Assembly: GCA_035693105.1 (NCBI GenBank)
Contig: DASSHC010000467.1
Coordinates: 4,525-68,524, forward strand
Reading direction: 5' to 3'
DNA: 64,000 nt
From: DASSHC01 sp035693105
Lineage (GTDB): Bacteria; Chloroflexota; Chloroflexia; Thermomicrobiales; Thermomicrobiaceae
Under the pieces are notes generated by a model. The model worked only from the letters and a program-made list of their open reading frames with translations. It was not told where the DNA came from and searched no databases. Position 1 is the first letter of the stretch, and each line of letters opens with the position of its first letter. Shown piece by piece: positions 7,972 through 18,761 of this stretch. Position numbers and translations under genes: made by a program.

Positions 7972-9696
7972 CTACGGCGTCGCCTTTGCCTCAGGTGTCG
8001 CCGGCGCGCCGACCATGAACCAGTCTTCGACGTTGGCGAAGCGACCGCTGGGGTCAACCAGCGGCTCCGCGGTCACCCCGTGCACGCTGCTGGCCACGAC
8101 GTAGAAAAAGCGCGGATAGTAGAGCACGATTGCCGGTGTTTGGGCGGCGAATTCCCGCTGAAAGTTGGCATAGATCTCCGACCGCTTGTCGCTGCCACTC
8201 GTCTCCCGTCCCTGCTCCAGCAGCCGGTCGAGCGTCGTATCGGTCAAACCGGTGAAGTTCAACCCTTCGTCCGCCTGGGATGAGTGCCAGAGCTGGTAGC
8301 AATCTGGATCGCCGGTGGGCGACTCCCAGCCGAAAATGGCGGCGGTGAACTGGTGGCCGGTCAACGCCTGCGCCACCTCGTTCGAGGGCACCGGCTGCAC
8401 CTGTGCCCGGATATTGACCGCCGCTAACTCCCGCGCGATTTCGGTCGCCACCGCTACCCGCTGCGGGTCGTCGCCGTTAACCAGCAGCGGGAAGCTGAGG
8501 TCGGACCCGCCCTTGTCGAGCACGCCGTCGCCGTTGGAATCAGTCCAGCCTGCGGCGTCGAGCACCTGCCGTGCCGCGGAGGGATCGTGCGGGGTGGCCT
8601 GCGGCGAGAACGCCCAGGATGCGCGCGGGATCGGGCCGTCGCCCGGCGCCGCCTGGTTCGGCAGGATCTGATTCACAATCGACTCCCGGTCGATCGCCAG
8701 AGAGATCGCCCGTCGCACGTCGAGGCTGGAAAACGGGAGCGCCCGCAGGTTGAAGAAGAGTGCAGTATAGCCCGACAGAAGCGGCGCATAGGCCGTGACC
8801 GTCGTGGGCAGCGCGCCAGGAAGCAGCACCGTGCTGGCCGGCAGCGAGCCCGTGCCCTGAATCCGACTTGAGCGCAGCGCATCGAGCAGCGAATCCGTAT
8901 CCTGGTAAAAGTGAAAGCTCATCGTGGCGAGGTGCGGCGGCTGCCGGAAGTAGGCGGTGTTCGCGCGCAATGTCAGCGTGTGTGAGCTGCGATCGTACCG
9001 TTCGAACTTGAAGGGTCCCGTGCCGACCGGGGACGTGCTGAATGCGCTCTCTTTCAGATCCCGCGCCAGCACGCCCCCAAGGATGTGCTGCGGCAGGATC
9101 GGCAAGGCGGCATAGCTGGGGAAGGCCGCGAATGGCTCTCGCAACTGAAAGACGACCGTCGCGTCGTCCGGCGTTACGACGAGGATTCCGCGCCAGAAGC
9201 GGGCCAGGGACGCGTCACCGGAAAAATCCGGATCCTGGATCAGTCCGACGGTGAAGCGCACATCCCGCGAGCTGAATGGCTGGCCGTCGTGCCAGCGCGC
9301 GTCGTGCCGCAGTTTGAACGTATACGTGCGTCCGTCGTTGGAGGCCGACCATTCGCTGGCGAGATCCGGCGTGACGGTGCCCGAGCCATCGACGCGGGTC
9401 AACCCATCGAAGATGACCGCGCCGACATCGCGCTCGCTCTGGCTGGAGGCCAACAGCGGATTCAGCGTGGCCGGCAGCCCGATCTCACCCTCGACGTAGT
9501 CGCCGGCGATGCCGCTCGGAGCAACTGGTGCGGTTGGTGTCGCGCCGAGCAGCGCCAGTTGGGGCGTGCCGGCCGGCGCCGTCACCCGCTGGGCCCAAAT
9601 GAAGCCGACGGCGCCCAGCAGAAGAGCGACCAGCGCCAGCGGCACGAGCAGCCGAAACGGTCGCCTGCGTTGACGCCGGCGAGAGCCGTAGCTCAC
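7972..9696 (-). CDS. Extracellular solute-binding protein, family 5 (peptide/nickel ABC type)
   Basis: The 574-residue protein has a basic N-terminus and a membrane anchor (about residues 14-36) without a lipobox cysteine, so it is probably tethered by an uncleaved or Sec-cleaved helix. The SBP_bac_5 fold is shown by LPATLNPLLASSQSE, DLASEWSASNDGRTYTF, RHDARWHDGQPFSSRDV and LDVRRAISLAIDR. These proteins deliver oligopeptides or related ligands to an ABC permease. No permease or ATPase genes are adjacent, so it is an orphan. It lies 6 bp from secG in a run of leftward genes. Confidence 0.92.
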   Translation of the reverse strand: MSYGSRRRQRRRPFRLLVPLALVALLLGAVGFIWAQRVTAPAGTPQLALLGATPTAPVAPSGIAGDYVEGEIGLPATLNPLLASSQSERDVGAVIFDGLTRVDGSGTVTPDLASEWSASNDGRTYTFKLRHDARWHDGQPFSSRDVRFTVGLIQDPDFSGDASLARFWRGILVVTPDDATVVFQLREPFAAFPSYAALPILPQHILGGVLARDLKESAFSTSPVGTGPFKFERYDRSSHTLTLRANTAYFRQPPHLATMSFHFYQDTDSLLDALRSSRIQGTGSLPASTVLLPGALPTTVTAYAPLLSGYTALFFNLRALPFSSLDVRRAISLAIDRESIVNQILPNQAAPGDGPIPRASWAFSPQATPHDPSAARQVLDAAGWTDSNGDGVLDKGGSDLSFPLLVNGDDPQRVAVATEIARELAAVNIRAQVQPVPSNEVAQALTGHQFTAAIFGWESPTGDPDCYQLWHSSQADEGLNFTGLTDTTLDRLLEQGRETSGSDKRSEIYANFQREFAAQTPAIVLYYPRFFYVVASSVHGVTAEPLVDPSGRFANVEDWFMVGAPATPEAKATP

Positions 9697-9702
9697 CGCG
9701 CG

Positions 9703-9924
9703 CTAGAGGAGGAACGACGCGAGGATGGATACGACGACGAAGACGACGGCAACGCCGATGGTGAACTCGTAGAGCGTCTTCTCCAGCCCACGCCGCGTGC
9801 GGTAGATCGAGGACGAACTGCCTCCGAACGCGCCGCTGAAGCCCGAGCCTTTGCTCTGCATCAGCACCACGATCATCAGCACCACCGAAACGATGATCAT
9901 GCCCGTGTACAAGGCGGTCGACAT
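9703..9924 (-). CDS. secG: Preprotein translocase subunit SecG
   Basis: The 73-residue protein has two membrane helices (about 5-22 and 52-72) joined by the SecG signature loop QSKGSGFSGAFGG. SecG assists SecYE-mediated export. GGAGG lies seven bases before the ATG at 9924. It is downstream of tpiA in the glycolytic operon, an order common in several phyla. The longer frame in register is the shifted tpiA and is not coding. Confidence 0.93.
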   Translation of the reverse strand: MSTALYTGMIIVSVVLMIVVLMQSKGSGFSGAFGGSSSSIYRTRRGLEKTLYEFTIGVAVVFVVVSILASFLL

Positions 9925-9992
9925 CGAGGAGCCTCCGAAGGCCAGTCGATCGAATACAGTCGCGGCTGAACTATACCACCCGCGTCGAGCCG

Positions 9993-10757
9993 CTAATCCA
10001 CCGCGGAACTGGCGATGATCTGAGCGAATTGGTCGGGACGCAGGCTGGCGCCGCCCACCAGCAGTCCGTCGATCTCGACCAGTTGCATGAAGGCGCTGGC
10101 GTTGGCCGGATTGACGCTCCCGCCGTACTGGATGCGTACCCGCAGCGCCGCGTGCTCGCCGGCCAGATCGGTGAGCACCGCGCGAATGTGCGCCGCCATC
10201 TGGCTGGCATCGTCCGGTGTGGCCGCGTGGCCCGTCCCGATAGCCCAGACCGGCTCGTAGGCGATCACCACGGCATCGGTGTCGAGCTCGGCCGCCGGGA
10301 TGCCGTTCAGCGCGCTGCGAAGCTGCCGCGTGACCGTTGCCGTCGCCTGCCCGGCCGCGCGCTGCTCCAGGGTCTCCCCGACGCAGAGGATCGGCCGGAG
10401 CTGATTGCGCAGTACCGCGCGAAACTTCCCCGCCACCTGCTCGTCGCTCTCGTGTAGGATGTGCCGTCGCTCGCTGTGACCCACGATGACGTAGTGGCAA
10501 TAGGGAGCCAGCATCTTGGCGGAGACTTCGCCGGTGAACGCGCCTTCGTCCTCAGTGGCGCAATCCTGCGCGCCCAGCATGAAGCCGGCGGCGGCGGCGC
10601 GATCGATCAAGGGCACGATCCAGGGGAAGGGCGGGCAGAGCACGCGCTCCGCCGTGTCGGATGGCTGCACCAGCCCCGCCAGATCGCGCACGATGACCTC
10701 GGCGGCCTCCAGCGTGGTGTGCATCTTCCAGTTGCCGGCGATGATCGTCTTACGCAT
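9993..10757 (-). CDS. tpiA: Triosephosphate isomerase
   Basis: This glycolytic TIM barrel of 254 residues interconverts dihydroxyacetone phosphate and glyceraldehyde 3-phosphate. NWKMH near the start carries the catalytic lysine, VIVGHSERR the histidine electrophile, YEPVWAIGTG the catalytic glutamate and flexible loop 6, and YGGSVN the phosphate-binding loop. ATG 10757 overlaps the pgk stop by 8 bp, so translation is coupled. Confidence 0.97.
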   Translation of the reverse strand: MRKTIIAGNWKMHTTLEAAEVIVRDLAGLVQPSDTAERVLCPPFPWIVPLIDRAAAAGFMLGAQDCATEDEGAFTGEVSAKMLAPYCHYVIVGHSERRHILHESDEQVAGKFRAVLRNQLRPILCVGETLEQRAAGQATATVTRQLRSALNGIPAAELDTDAVVIAYEPVWAIGTGHAATPDDASQMAAHIRAVLTDLAGEHAALRVRIQYGGSVNPANASAFMQLVEIDGLLVGGASLRPDQFAQIIASSAVD

Positions 10758-11949
10758 CTTCACCCTCGTCTTTGACAGCCAACACCGCGATGCCCGGCAA
10801 CGCGCGTCCCTCCAGGAACTCGAGCGAAGCGCCGCCGCCGGTCGAGATGTGCGAGATCTGGTCCGCCAGTCCCATCTGTTCGAGTGCCGCGACCGAGTCG
10901 CCGCCGCCGACCACCGAGAAGGCGTCCGAGCGCGCCACTGCCTCAGCCACGCCGCGCGTTCCAGCCGCGAAGGCCGGCGTCTCGAAGACGCCCATCGGCC
11001 CATTCCAGACGAGCATTCTCGCGCCCCGGATCACCTCGGCAAAGGCGGCCACCGTCGCCGGGCCGATGTCCAGCATTGCTTGCTCCGGCGGAACGCGGTC
11101 GACTGGAACCACGCGCGCACCCTCGGATTCATTCGGGCCGGCCGCGACGACGGCATCGAGCGGCAGCTTCAGCGCCACCCCACGCTCGCGCGCGCGCCGC
11201 AGCGTGTCGCGCGCCACGTCCAGCTTGTCGGGCTCGCTGAGCGAGCGTCCGATGTCCTGCCCCTCGGCCTGCAGGAAGGTATTGGCCATCCCGCCGCCGA
11301 TGAGGACCGCGTCGGCCTTGTCCAGCAGATTCTCGACCACGCCGATCTTGTCGGAGACTTTGGCTCCGCCCACGATCAGCACGAAAGGATGTTCCGGGCG
11401 GTTGAGCACCCGCGAGAGGACGTCGACCTCGTCCTGCATCAGCAGACCGGCGGCCGACGGGAGATAATTCGTCACGCCGACGGTCGAGGCGTGGGCTCGG
11501 TGCGCGGCCCCAAAGGCATCGTCGATGTAGACATCGGCCAGAGCGGCCAGCGCCCGGGCGAAGGCGGGGTCGTTCTGCTCTTCACCCGGCTCGAAACGCA
11601 GGTTCTCCAGCAGCAGCACCTGGCGCGGCTCCAGCGCCGCTGCCATCGCTCGCGCGTCGGGACCGACCACGTCGTGGGCGTAGCCCACGGGCTGCCCCAG
11701 CAGCTCGCTCAGTCGGCCCGCGATCGGTGCCAGGCGCAGCGAATCCACCACCTGGCCCCGCGGGCGGCCCAGGTGCGAGGCCAGGATGATGCGCGCCCCA
11801 CGCTCCTGCAGCGTGTGGATCGTCGGCAGCACCGCGCGGATGCGCGTGTCATCCGTAACCTGACTATGCGACAGCGGCACGTTGAAATCGACGCGCACCA
11901 GCACGCGCTTGTCGACCACCGGCAGATCCGCCATTGTGCGGAGCTTCAT
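10750..11949 (-). CDS. pgk: Phosphoglycerate kinase
   Basis: Pgk makes ATP from 1,3-bisphosphoglycerate. The 399-residue protein has RVLVRVDFNVPL, the ASHLGRPRG loop, LLENLRFEPGEE, GGAKVSDKIGV and the nucleotide loop GGGDSVAALEQMG. ATG 11949 (MKLRTM) is chosen because it places the first conserved motif at the normal distance; the in-frame extension upstream to 12012 is atypical. It is downstream of gap, separated by a 417-bp interval filled with repeats. Confidence 0.96.
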   Translation of the reverse strand: MKLRTMADLPVVDKRVLVRVDFNVPLSHSQVTDDTRIRAVLPTIHTLQERGARIILASHLGRPRGQVVDSLRLAPIAGRLSELLGQPVGYAHDVVGPDARAMAAALEPRQVLLLENLRFEPGEEQNDPAFARALAALADVYIDDAFGAAHRAHASTVGVTNYLPSAAGLLMQDEVDVLSRVLNRPEHPFVLIVGGAKVSDKIGVVENLLDKADAVLIGGGMANTFLQAEGQDIGRSLSEPDKLDVARDTLRRARERGVALKLPLDAVVAAGPNESEGARVVPVDRVPPEQAMLDIGPATVAAFAEVIRGARMLVWNGPMGVFETPAFAAGTRGVAEAVARSDAFSVVGGGDSVAALEQMGLADQISHISTGGGASLEFLEGRALPGIAVLAVKDEGEDA

Positions 11950-12063
11950 CGCGGCCTTGGCTCCCTTCTTGGTGGACAGTGCGCTCCACTCTGCTAGGCC
12001 GTCGCGCACCAACCCGACGCATCCATGGGCGGAGAGTCAGTGGTCGTTCGCGGCTCACGCTCC

Positions 12064-12250
12064 CCTGTCATCCTGCGGTCGCTGCCGAAGGATCTCCAAG
12101 TTTCTCCACGATAGCGGCTACTCTCGTTGAGGAGAGCCGTTGCCGCTGGTCCTCCTGAGGCCGCAGCCGAAGGATCTTCTCTCCCGTGAAGCCTCACTGG
12201 CGCTCCACGATCAGGAGAGATCCTTCGCTGCGGCTCAGGATGACAGGGAG
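12064..12250. repeat. Three copies of a short interspersed repeat, two in inverted orientation (gap-pgk intergenic region)
   Basis: The 417-bp gap between pgk and gap has no gene. It contains a family whose core reads GTCATCCTGAG-cgcag-CGAAGGATC. Copy 1 is at about 12067-12095 and copy 2 at about 12150-12184. Copy 3 is at about 12212-12248 on the opposite strand (gatccttcgctgcgg then ctcaggatgac). Copies 2 and 3 can fold into a long hairpin inside the presumed gap-pgk transcript. Related pairs occur at 42.2 and 55.25 kb. The rest of the interval (11950-12063 and 12251-12366) shows nothing I can identify. Confidence 0.75.
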
Positions 12251-12366
12251 AGGTGCTCAGGCTACCCAGGGCGGCTTCGTTTCCCTGTCACGCTGTGGCC
12301 GGGGCCGAGCCATCTCGAAGCATCTCAAGGATCCGTACGCACGGCGGAACATGATTGTCCGGCTCG

Positions 12367-13383
12367 CTAGCCGATACCCTGCTCCGCCATCAAGGCCGCC
12401 AGATCAGCGACCCGGCAGGAGTAGCCCCATTCGTTGTCGTACCAGGCCACGATCTTGGCCATGCCATCCTCGAGCACCATGGTCGAGAGGCCGTCCACGA
12501 TGGCCGAGTGTGAATCGCCCTTGAAGTCCATGGAGACCAGGGGATCCTCGGTGTAGTCGAGGATACCGGCCAATTGGTCTTCGGCGACCTCCTTGAAGAC
12601 CGCGTTGATCGCGTCGGCGTTGGCCGGCTTCTCCAGCTCGGCGGTGAAATCGATCAGCGAGACCGTCGGCGTCGGTACGCGCAGCGCGAAGCCGTCGAAC
12701 TTCCCCTTCAGCTCCGGGATCACCAGCGCCACCGCCCGCGCCGCGCCGGTGGTGGTGGGAATGATGTTCAGCCCGGCCGCGCGCGCACGGCGCAGATCCC
12801 GGTGCGGCCCGTCGAGCAGCACCTGATCGCCAGTGTACGAGTGAACCGTCGTCATCAGGGCGCGCTTGATACCGAAGTGGTCGAAGACGACCTTGGCTAC
12901 CGGAGCCAGGCAGTTGGTCGTGCAGGACGCGTTGGAGACGATGGTGTGCTTCTCCGGGTCGTAGGCGTCCTCGTTGACCCCAAGCACGATGGTGATGTCC
13001 TCGTTGCGCGCCGGCGCGGTGATGATGACCTTCTTTGCGCCGGCCTCGATGTGCGCTCGCGCCTTGGCGGCGTCGGTGAAGAACCCCGTCGACTCGATCA
13101 CGAGATCGACTCCGAGATCCTTCCAGGGGAGCTTGCCGGGCTCCCGTTCGGAGAGCATCTTGATCACCTGGCCGTTGACGGTGATCGACGAGTCGTCGAC
13201 TTCGACGTCGTCATCGTAGATGCCGTAGGTTGAGTCGTACTTGAGCAGATGCGCGGCGGTCTGAGGACTCATGAGGTCGTTGGTCGCCACGATCTCCAGG
13301 TCCTCGTCGTACTCCCCGAACATGGCTTTGAAGACCTGGCGCCCGATGCGGCCGAAGCCGTTGATGCCAACTCGTACCGTCAT
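12367..13383 (-). CDS. gap: Glyceraldehyde-3-phosphate dehydrogenase, type I
   Basis: This NAD-dependent enzyme of 338 residues oxidises and phosphorylates glyceraldehyde 3-phosphate. It has the Rossmann start [11 protein letters not shown], the NDL segment after strand 2, the catalytic cysteine in SNASCTTNC, the H of [10 protein letters not shown], and the C-terminal WYDNEWGYS. Its ATG overlaps the yvcK stop (ATGA). It precedes pgk and tpiA, so the lower glycolytic steps form one leftward transcription unit unless the repeats interrupt it. Confidence 0.97.
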   Translation of the reverse strand: MTVRVGINGFGRIGRQVFKAMFGEYDEDLEIVATNDLMSPQTAAHLLKYDSTYGIYDDDVEVDDSSITVNGQVIKMLSEREPGKLPWKDLGVDLVIESTGFFTDAAKARAHIEAGAKKVIITAPARNEDITIVLGVNEDAYDPEKHTIVSNASCTTNCLAPVAKVVFDHFGIKRALMTTVHSYTGDQVLLDGPHRDLRRARAAGLNIIPTTTGAARAVALVIPELKGKFDGFALRVPTPTVSLIDFTAELEKPANADAINAVFKEVAEDQLAGILDYTEDPLVSMDFKGDSHSAIVDGLSTMVLEDGMAKIVAWYDNEWGYSCRVADLAALMAEQGIG

Positions 13384-14786
13384 CTGAGACTCTCCTTACT
13401 CTGCGTCTGCCGCGTCAGCGGCAGCGCGGCGGTGACGGGCGGCCGGAACTCCTCTGGCGCGCCCGTGTCGGGGATCACTCCGGAGCCGTCCCGCGCCAGG
13501 CGCGCCTGCCGTGCGAGCTCCAGCAATTCACTGGCCAGCTTCGCCGGATCGTGACGCAGGGGCTTTTCCGCGCTGATGACATCACGCAGCAGGACACGCA
13601 CACCCTGGAGGCCGTCGAGGCCGTCGAGCCCCACCGCGTTGACCGACCATTCCGGTTTGATGCGCGCGATCACCGGATCGATGTTGCTGTTGACCAGGGC
13701 GTAGTCGATGATCCGCCCGTTGACATGCTGCTGCAGCGCGCGCACGTGATCGATCGCGCCGAAGTTGTCGGTCTCGCCGCGCTGCGTGGCCACATTGCAG
13801 ACGTAGACCTTGGTCGCGGGAGAGCTACGAATGGCGTGCGCGATGCCGGGGACCAGCAGGTTGGGGAGCACCGAGGTATAGAGGCTCCCCGGCCCCAGCA
13901 CGATCACGTCGGCGGAGAGGAGCGCGATGATCGCGGGGTCGTAGGCTTGCGGCTCGCAGGGATCGAGGAAGATGCGCTTGATCGTGCCCCGCTCATTGGT
14001 GATGTTCGACTCGCCCCGGATCACCCGCCCATCGGCCATCTCACCGCAAACGACGATGTCCTCCAGCGTCGAGGGCAGCACTTTGCCGCGCACCGCCAGC
14101 ACGCGCGATGACTCGACCACGGCCTGCTCGAAGCTGCCGGAGACGCGCGTCAGCGCGGTGATGAAGAGATTGCCGAAGCTATGGCCATCCAGCGACGAGC
14201 CCTCTTCAAAACGGTACTGGAAGAGCTCGCTCATCACCGACTCGTTGTCGGCCAGCGCGACGAGGCAGTTACGAATGTCGCCCGGCGGCGGGATGTTGAA
14301 CTCGGTGCGCAGCCGCCCCGAGCTGCCCCCGTCATCGCCAACCGTCACGATCGCCGTGATGTCGATGTTGTGCAGCTTGAGCCCGCGCAGCAGCGTCGAC
14401 AGGCCGGTGCCGCCGCCGACCGCCACCACGCGCAACTCCGGCGCGACCGGGCCGAAGCGGTGCCGCTGGATGATCTCGACCAACCCCTGACCATCGGCTC
14501 GCTGCGCCAGAAACGGCGCCAGCAGCGAGCGGCTGAGCTCGTAGAATGCGAAGAACACCCAGGCGGCGCCCAGGATCAGCAGGCCGATCTCGCGATACGG
14601 ATGCGGAATGAATTGCAAGGTGACTGTCCGGACGATCCCGGTCAGCTGGCTGGGGAAGTGATAGTTGCGATAGAGCCAGGCCAACCCCATGGCCAGCGCC
14701 AGGCTGGTCAGCACCAGGCCGGCAAAGAGCATGACGACCCAGCGCTTGATGAACATGCCCGGTCGGAGCCATGTTCGGAGCTTCAT
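13380..14786 (-). CDS. yvcK: YvcK/CofD-like gluconeogenesis factor with N-terminal membrane helices
   Basis: The 468-residue protein belongs to the UPF0052/CofD-like family. Family members bind UDP-sugars and influence cell shape and carbon flux in Bacillus. The domain starts near residue 118 with [18 protein letters not shown] and contains [26 protein letters not shown], the GHSFGNL motif and [11 protein letters not shown]. Two membrane helices precede it (about 14-36 and 62-82), which standard YvcK lacks but some Chloroflexota and Actinobacteria members have. ATG 14786 has AGGGGGA five bases upstream. Confidence 0.9.
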   Translation of the reverse strand: MKLRTWLRPGMFIKRWVVMLFAGLVLTSLALAMGLAWLYRNYHFPSQLTGIVRTVTLQFIPHPYREIGLLILGAAWVFFAFYELSRSLLAPFLAQRADGQGLVEIIQRHRFGPVAPELRVVAVGGGTGLSTLLRGLKLHNIDITAIVTVGDDGGSSGRLRTEFNIPPPGDIRNCLVALADNESVMSELFQYRFEEGSSLDGHSFGNLFITALTRVSGSFEQAVVESSRVLAVRGKVLPSTLEDIVVCGEMADGRVIRGESNITNERGTIKRIFLDPCEPQAYDPAIIALLSADVIVLGPGSLYTSVLPNLLVPGIAHAIRSSPATKVYVCNVATQRGETDNFGAIDHVRALQQHVNGRIIDYALVNSNIDPVIARIKPEWSVNAVGLDGLDGLQGVRVLLRDVISAEKPLRHDPAKLASELLELARQARLARDGSGVIPDTGAPEEFRPPVTAALPLTRQTQSKESLR

Positions 14787-14826
14787 TTGTCCCCCTGACG
14801 CCCCTCCGACGGCTGTAGCGCGCCCG

Positions 14827-14835
14827 ATTATAGCA
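14827..14835 (-). promoter_or_regulatory. Extended -10 promoter for the yvcK-gap operon
   Basis: Leftward TGC-TATAAT (14835-14827) lies about 41 bp before the yvcK ATG. It is back-to-back with the nusA promoter, about 48 bp away. Confidence 0.55.
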
Positions 14836-14855
14836 TCGTCGCGCCCGCGGTCTGC

Positions 14856-14885
14856 TTGGCTGGGAAACCCAGCCTCTGCTATAAT
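14856..14885 (+). promoter_or_regulatory. Sigma-A type promoter for the nusA-infB operon
   Basis: TTGGCT (14856-14861), an 18-bp spacer ending TGC, and TATAAT (14880-14885) form a strong housekeeping promoter with an extended -10. Transcription should begin near 14892. Confidence 0.75.
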
Positions 14886-14912
14886 TTCACAGGAACCGAC
14901 AGCGCCCGGGAC

Positions 14913-14940
14913 AAGGTGGGCTCCGCCCACTTTCTTTTTT
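14913..14940 (+). terminator. Attenuator-like intrinsic terminator in the nusA leader
   Basis: A nine-pair hairpin (5' arm 14913-14921, 3-nt loop, 3' arm 14925-14933) is followed by a run ending CTTTTTT (to 14940). It lies only about 20 nt after the predicted start of transcription and about 90 nt before the nusA ATG. Such a terminator between promoter and gene is best read as an attenuator. The gene it would control encodes a termination factor, so feedback is plausible. Confidence 0.7.
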
Positions 14941-15029
14941 GCCCGGATTGCCCGGCGGTGCCCCATCCTGGCAACCCGCGCGGTGCATGAGGCGCCCTGA
15001 CGGGTCGACAAAGGAGGTCTCCTAGAGCA

Positions 15030-16352
15030 ATGAAGAGCGATTTCTATACCGCGATCGCGATGATCGCACAGGAGCGCGGTATCCCCCGCGAAGCCGTGCT
15101 CGCCTCCGTCGAACAGGCACTGGCCACTGTCTACAAAAAGATGTCGGGGATCGAGGGCGAGAACGTCCAGGTTGACCTGGAACCAAGCGCCGGCACCATT
15201 CGCATCTACGTCCTGAAGGACGTGGTCCCCGAGGTCGAAGACGACGCCACCCAGCTGACGGTTGCCGAAGCGCGGCAAACCCATCCCGAAGCGGTCATCG
15301 GGGATACGGTCCGCTTCGATCGCACGCCGCAGAATTTCGGCCGCATCGCGGCGCAGACGGCCAAGCAGGTCGTCTTGCAGCGCATCCGGGACTACGAGCG
15401 CGAGGGTATCTACAGCGAGTACATCGACCGCGTCGGCGAGGTGCTCAACGGCATCGTGCAGCGTGCCGACCCCAAGGCGGTCATCGTCGATCTCGGCAAG
15501 GCCGAGGCGGTCATGCCGGCGCGCGAGCAGGTGCCGTCTGAGCGCTACCGGCCCGGCCAGCGCGTTAAGGTCTACCTCCTGGAGGTCAACAAGGACCAGC
15601 GCGGTCCGCAGCTCATCGTCTCGCGCACCGCGCCGGCGCTGATCAAGCGGCTCTTCGAACTGGAGGTGCCGGAGATCTACAGCGGCGCGGTCGAGATCAT
15701 GGCCGTGGCGCGTGAGCCCGGCCTGCGCTCAAAGGTCGCCGTGGCCGCGCGGCAGGAGAAGGTCGATCCGGTCGGCTCCTGCGTCGGCGTGCGCGGCGTG
15801 CGCATCCAGAACATCGTCAACGAGCTGTACGGCGAGAAGATCGACGTCATCGAGTGGTCGCCGGACATACCGACCTTCATCTCCAATGCCCTGAGCCCGG
15901 CCAAGCCGATCAGTGTCTCGCTCAGCGAGGAGGATAAGGTCGCCCGGGTCATCGTGCCGACCGACCAGATGTCGCTGGCGATCGGCAAGGACGGCCAGAA
16001 CGCACGGTTGGCCTACAAGCTGACCGGCTGGCGCATCGATATCAAGGATCCCGAAACGCTGCGCAACAGCGGGGACGATTTGCTGGAGCAGGCGCGCGCC
16101 GCGTTGGCCGGTGTTTCGACCGATGTCATGGGCTTCGGCCGGCAGCCACGCCTGGTGCGCGGCGACGGCACCATCAGCGTACGCGGCCACGAGTTTGGCC
16201 CGCTTTCTCCGGATCTGGTCAGCATGAGCGTTGACGTCGAGATTCAGGACGGCGTGGTCAGCGTGTTCTACGAGCGCGATCTCCGCGCGCGGTTCGACTT
16301 CGAGACCGGCCATGAGTTGCCACTGACCGAAGAGGAGAACTCCCGGGTCTAG
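15030..16352 (+). CDS. nusA: Transcription termination/antitermination factor NusA
   Basis: NusA binds RNA polymerase and nascent RNA, modulating pausing, termination and antitermination. The 440-residue protein has the N-terminal RNAP-binding domain (1-125, with YKK and a VVPEVEDD loop), S1 domain (about 135-200, GIVQRADPKAVIVDLG), KH1 (DPVGSCVGVRGVRIQNIVNEL) and KH2 (MSLAIGKDGQNARLAYKLTGW). After residue 345 there is a C-terminal extension of about 95 residues unlike the acidic repeats of proteobacterial NusA. AAAGGAGG precedes the ATG. rimP, which usually comes first in this operon, is missing. Confidence 0.96.
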   Translation: MKSDFYTAIAMIAQERGIPREAVLASVEQALATVYKKMSGIEGENVQVDLEPSAGTIRIYVLKDVVPEVEDDATQLTVAEARQTHPEAVIGDTVRFDRTPQNFGRIAAQTAKQVVLQRIRDYEREGIYSEYIDRVGEVLNGIVQRADPKAVIVDLGKAEAVMPAREQVPSERYRPGQRVKVYLLEVNKDQRGPQLIVSRTAPALIKRLFELEVPEIYSGAVEIMAVAREPGLRSKVAVAARQEKVDPVGSCVGVRGVRIQNIVNELYGEKIDVIEWSPDIPTFISNALSPAKPISVSLSEEDKVARVIVPTDQMSLAIGKDGQNARLAYKLTGWRIDIKDPETLRNSGDDLLEQARAALAGVSTDVMGFGRQPRLVRGDGTISVRGHEFGPLSPDLVSMSVDVEIQDGVVSVFYERDLRARFDFETGHELPLTEEENSRV

Positions 16353-16399
16353 CAGCTGCGTCCCACCATGGGGTTCGCCGGACCAGGGAGCAGGAGACG

Positions 16400-16747
16400 A
16401 TGACCAATGAGCATGGAACGCGGGCTCGGCGCAAGGGGCCACGCCCCAAGCATGTCCCGCTGAGAACCTGTGTCGTCTGCCGACGAAAAGAGGCCAAGCG
16501 CGGCTTTGTGCGGATCGTGCGCACGCCGGAAGGCGCCATCACGATCGACTTGAGCGGCAAGGCCAATGGGCGGGGGGCCTACCTCTGTAGCGACCCCGCC
16601 TGTTGGCAGCGAGCCGCCGAGAGCACGATGCTCGATCGCGCGCTCAAGACGGAGTTGGGCCATGAGGCTCGGGCAGAGCTCCGCCGCTACGCGCGGGACC
16701 ATTTCCGCCCGGACGCCAGCAGTCAGGACGCGACCGCCGAGCCCTAA
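16400..16747 (+). CDS. rnpM: YlxR/RnpM family RNA-binding protein (DUF448)
   Basis: The 115-residue basic protein has the DUF448 core: RTCVVCRRK, FVRIVRTPEG, and GRGAYLCSDPACW. The family sits between nusA and infB in many bacteria; in Bacillus the homologue binds RNase P RNA and modulates its activity. AGGAG precedes the ATG. It is 47 bp after nusA and 15 bp before infB. Confidence 0.9.
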   Translation: MTNEHGTRARRKGPRPKHVPLRTCVVCRRKEAKRGFVRIVRTPEGAITIDLSGKANGRGAYLCSDPACWQRAAESTMLDRALKTELGHEARAELRRYARDHFRPDASSQDATAEP

Positions 16748-16762
16748 ACAAGGAGGAACCCT

Positions 16763-18676
<1,914 letters not shown>

Positions 18677-18681
18677 TCAGC

Positions 18682-18706
18682 GTTGGGGCGGCGCGCCCGC
18701 CCCAAC
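18682..18706 (+). other. Intercistronic GC-rich hairpin after infB
   Basis: A perfect nine-base inverted repeat (18682-18690 with 18698-18706, seven-base loop) begins 6 bp after the infB stop. There is no T-run, so it is more likely a processing or stability element, or a weak terminator, between infB and rbfA. Confidence 0.5.
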
Positions 18707-18761
18707 CTACCCCCTCCCCTACGACCGCTTCGCCTGCCGTCGACGAAGGGAGCTGAAACCA

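Noticed and set aside
12060..12250. CRISPR array
   Set aside because: Copies are few, diverged, in mixed orientation and unequally spaced; no cas genes are in the window.
14787..15284. N-terminal extension of the yvcK frame across the divergent promoter region
   Set aside because: ATG 14786 has a good ribosome site, and the extension would overlap nusA and both promoters.
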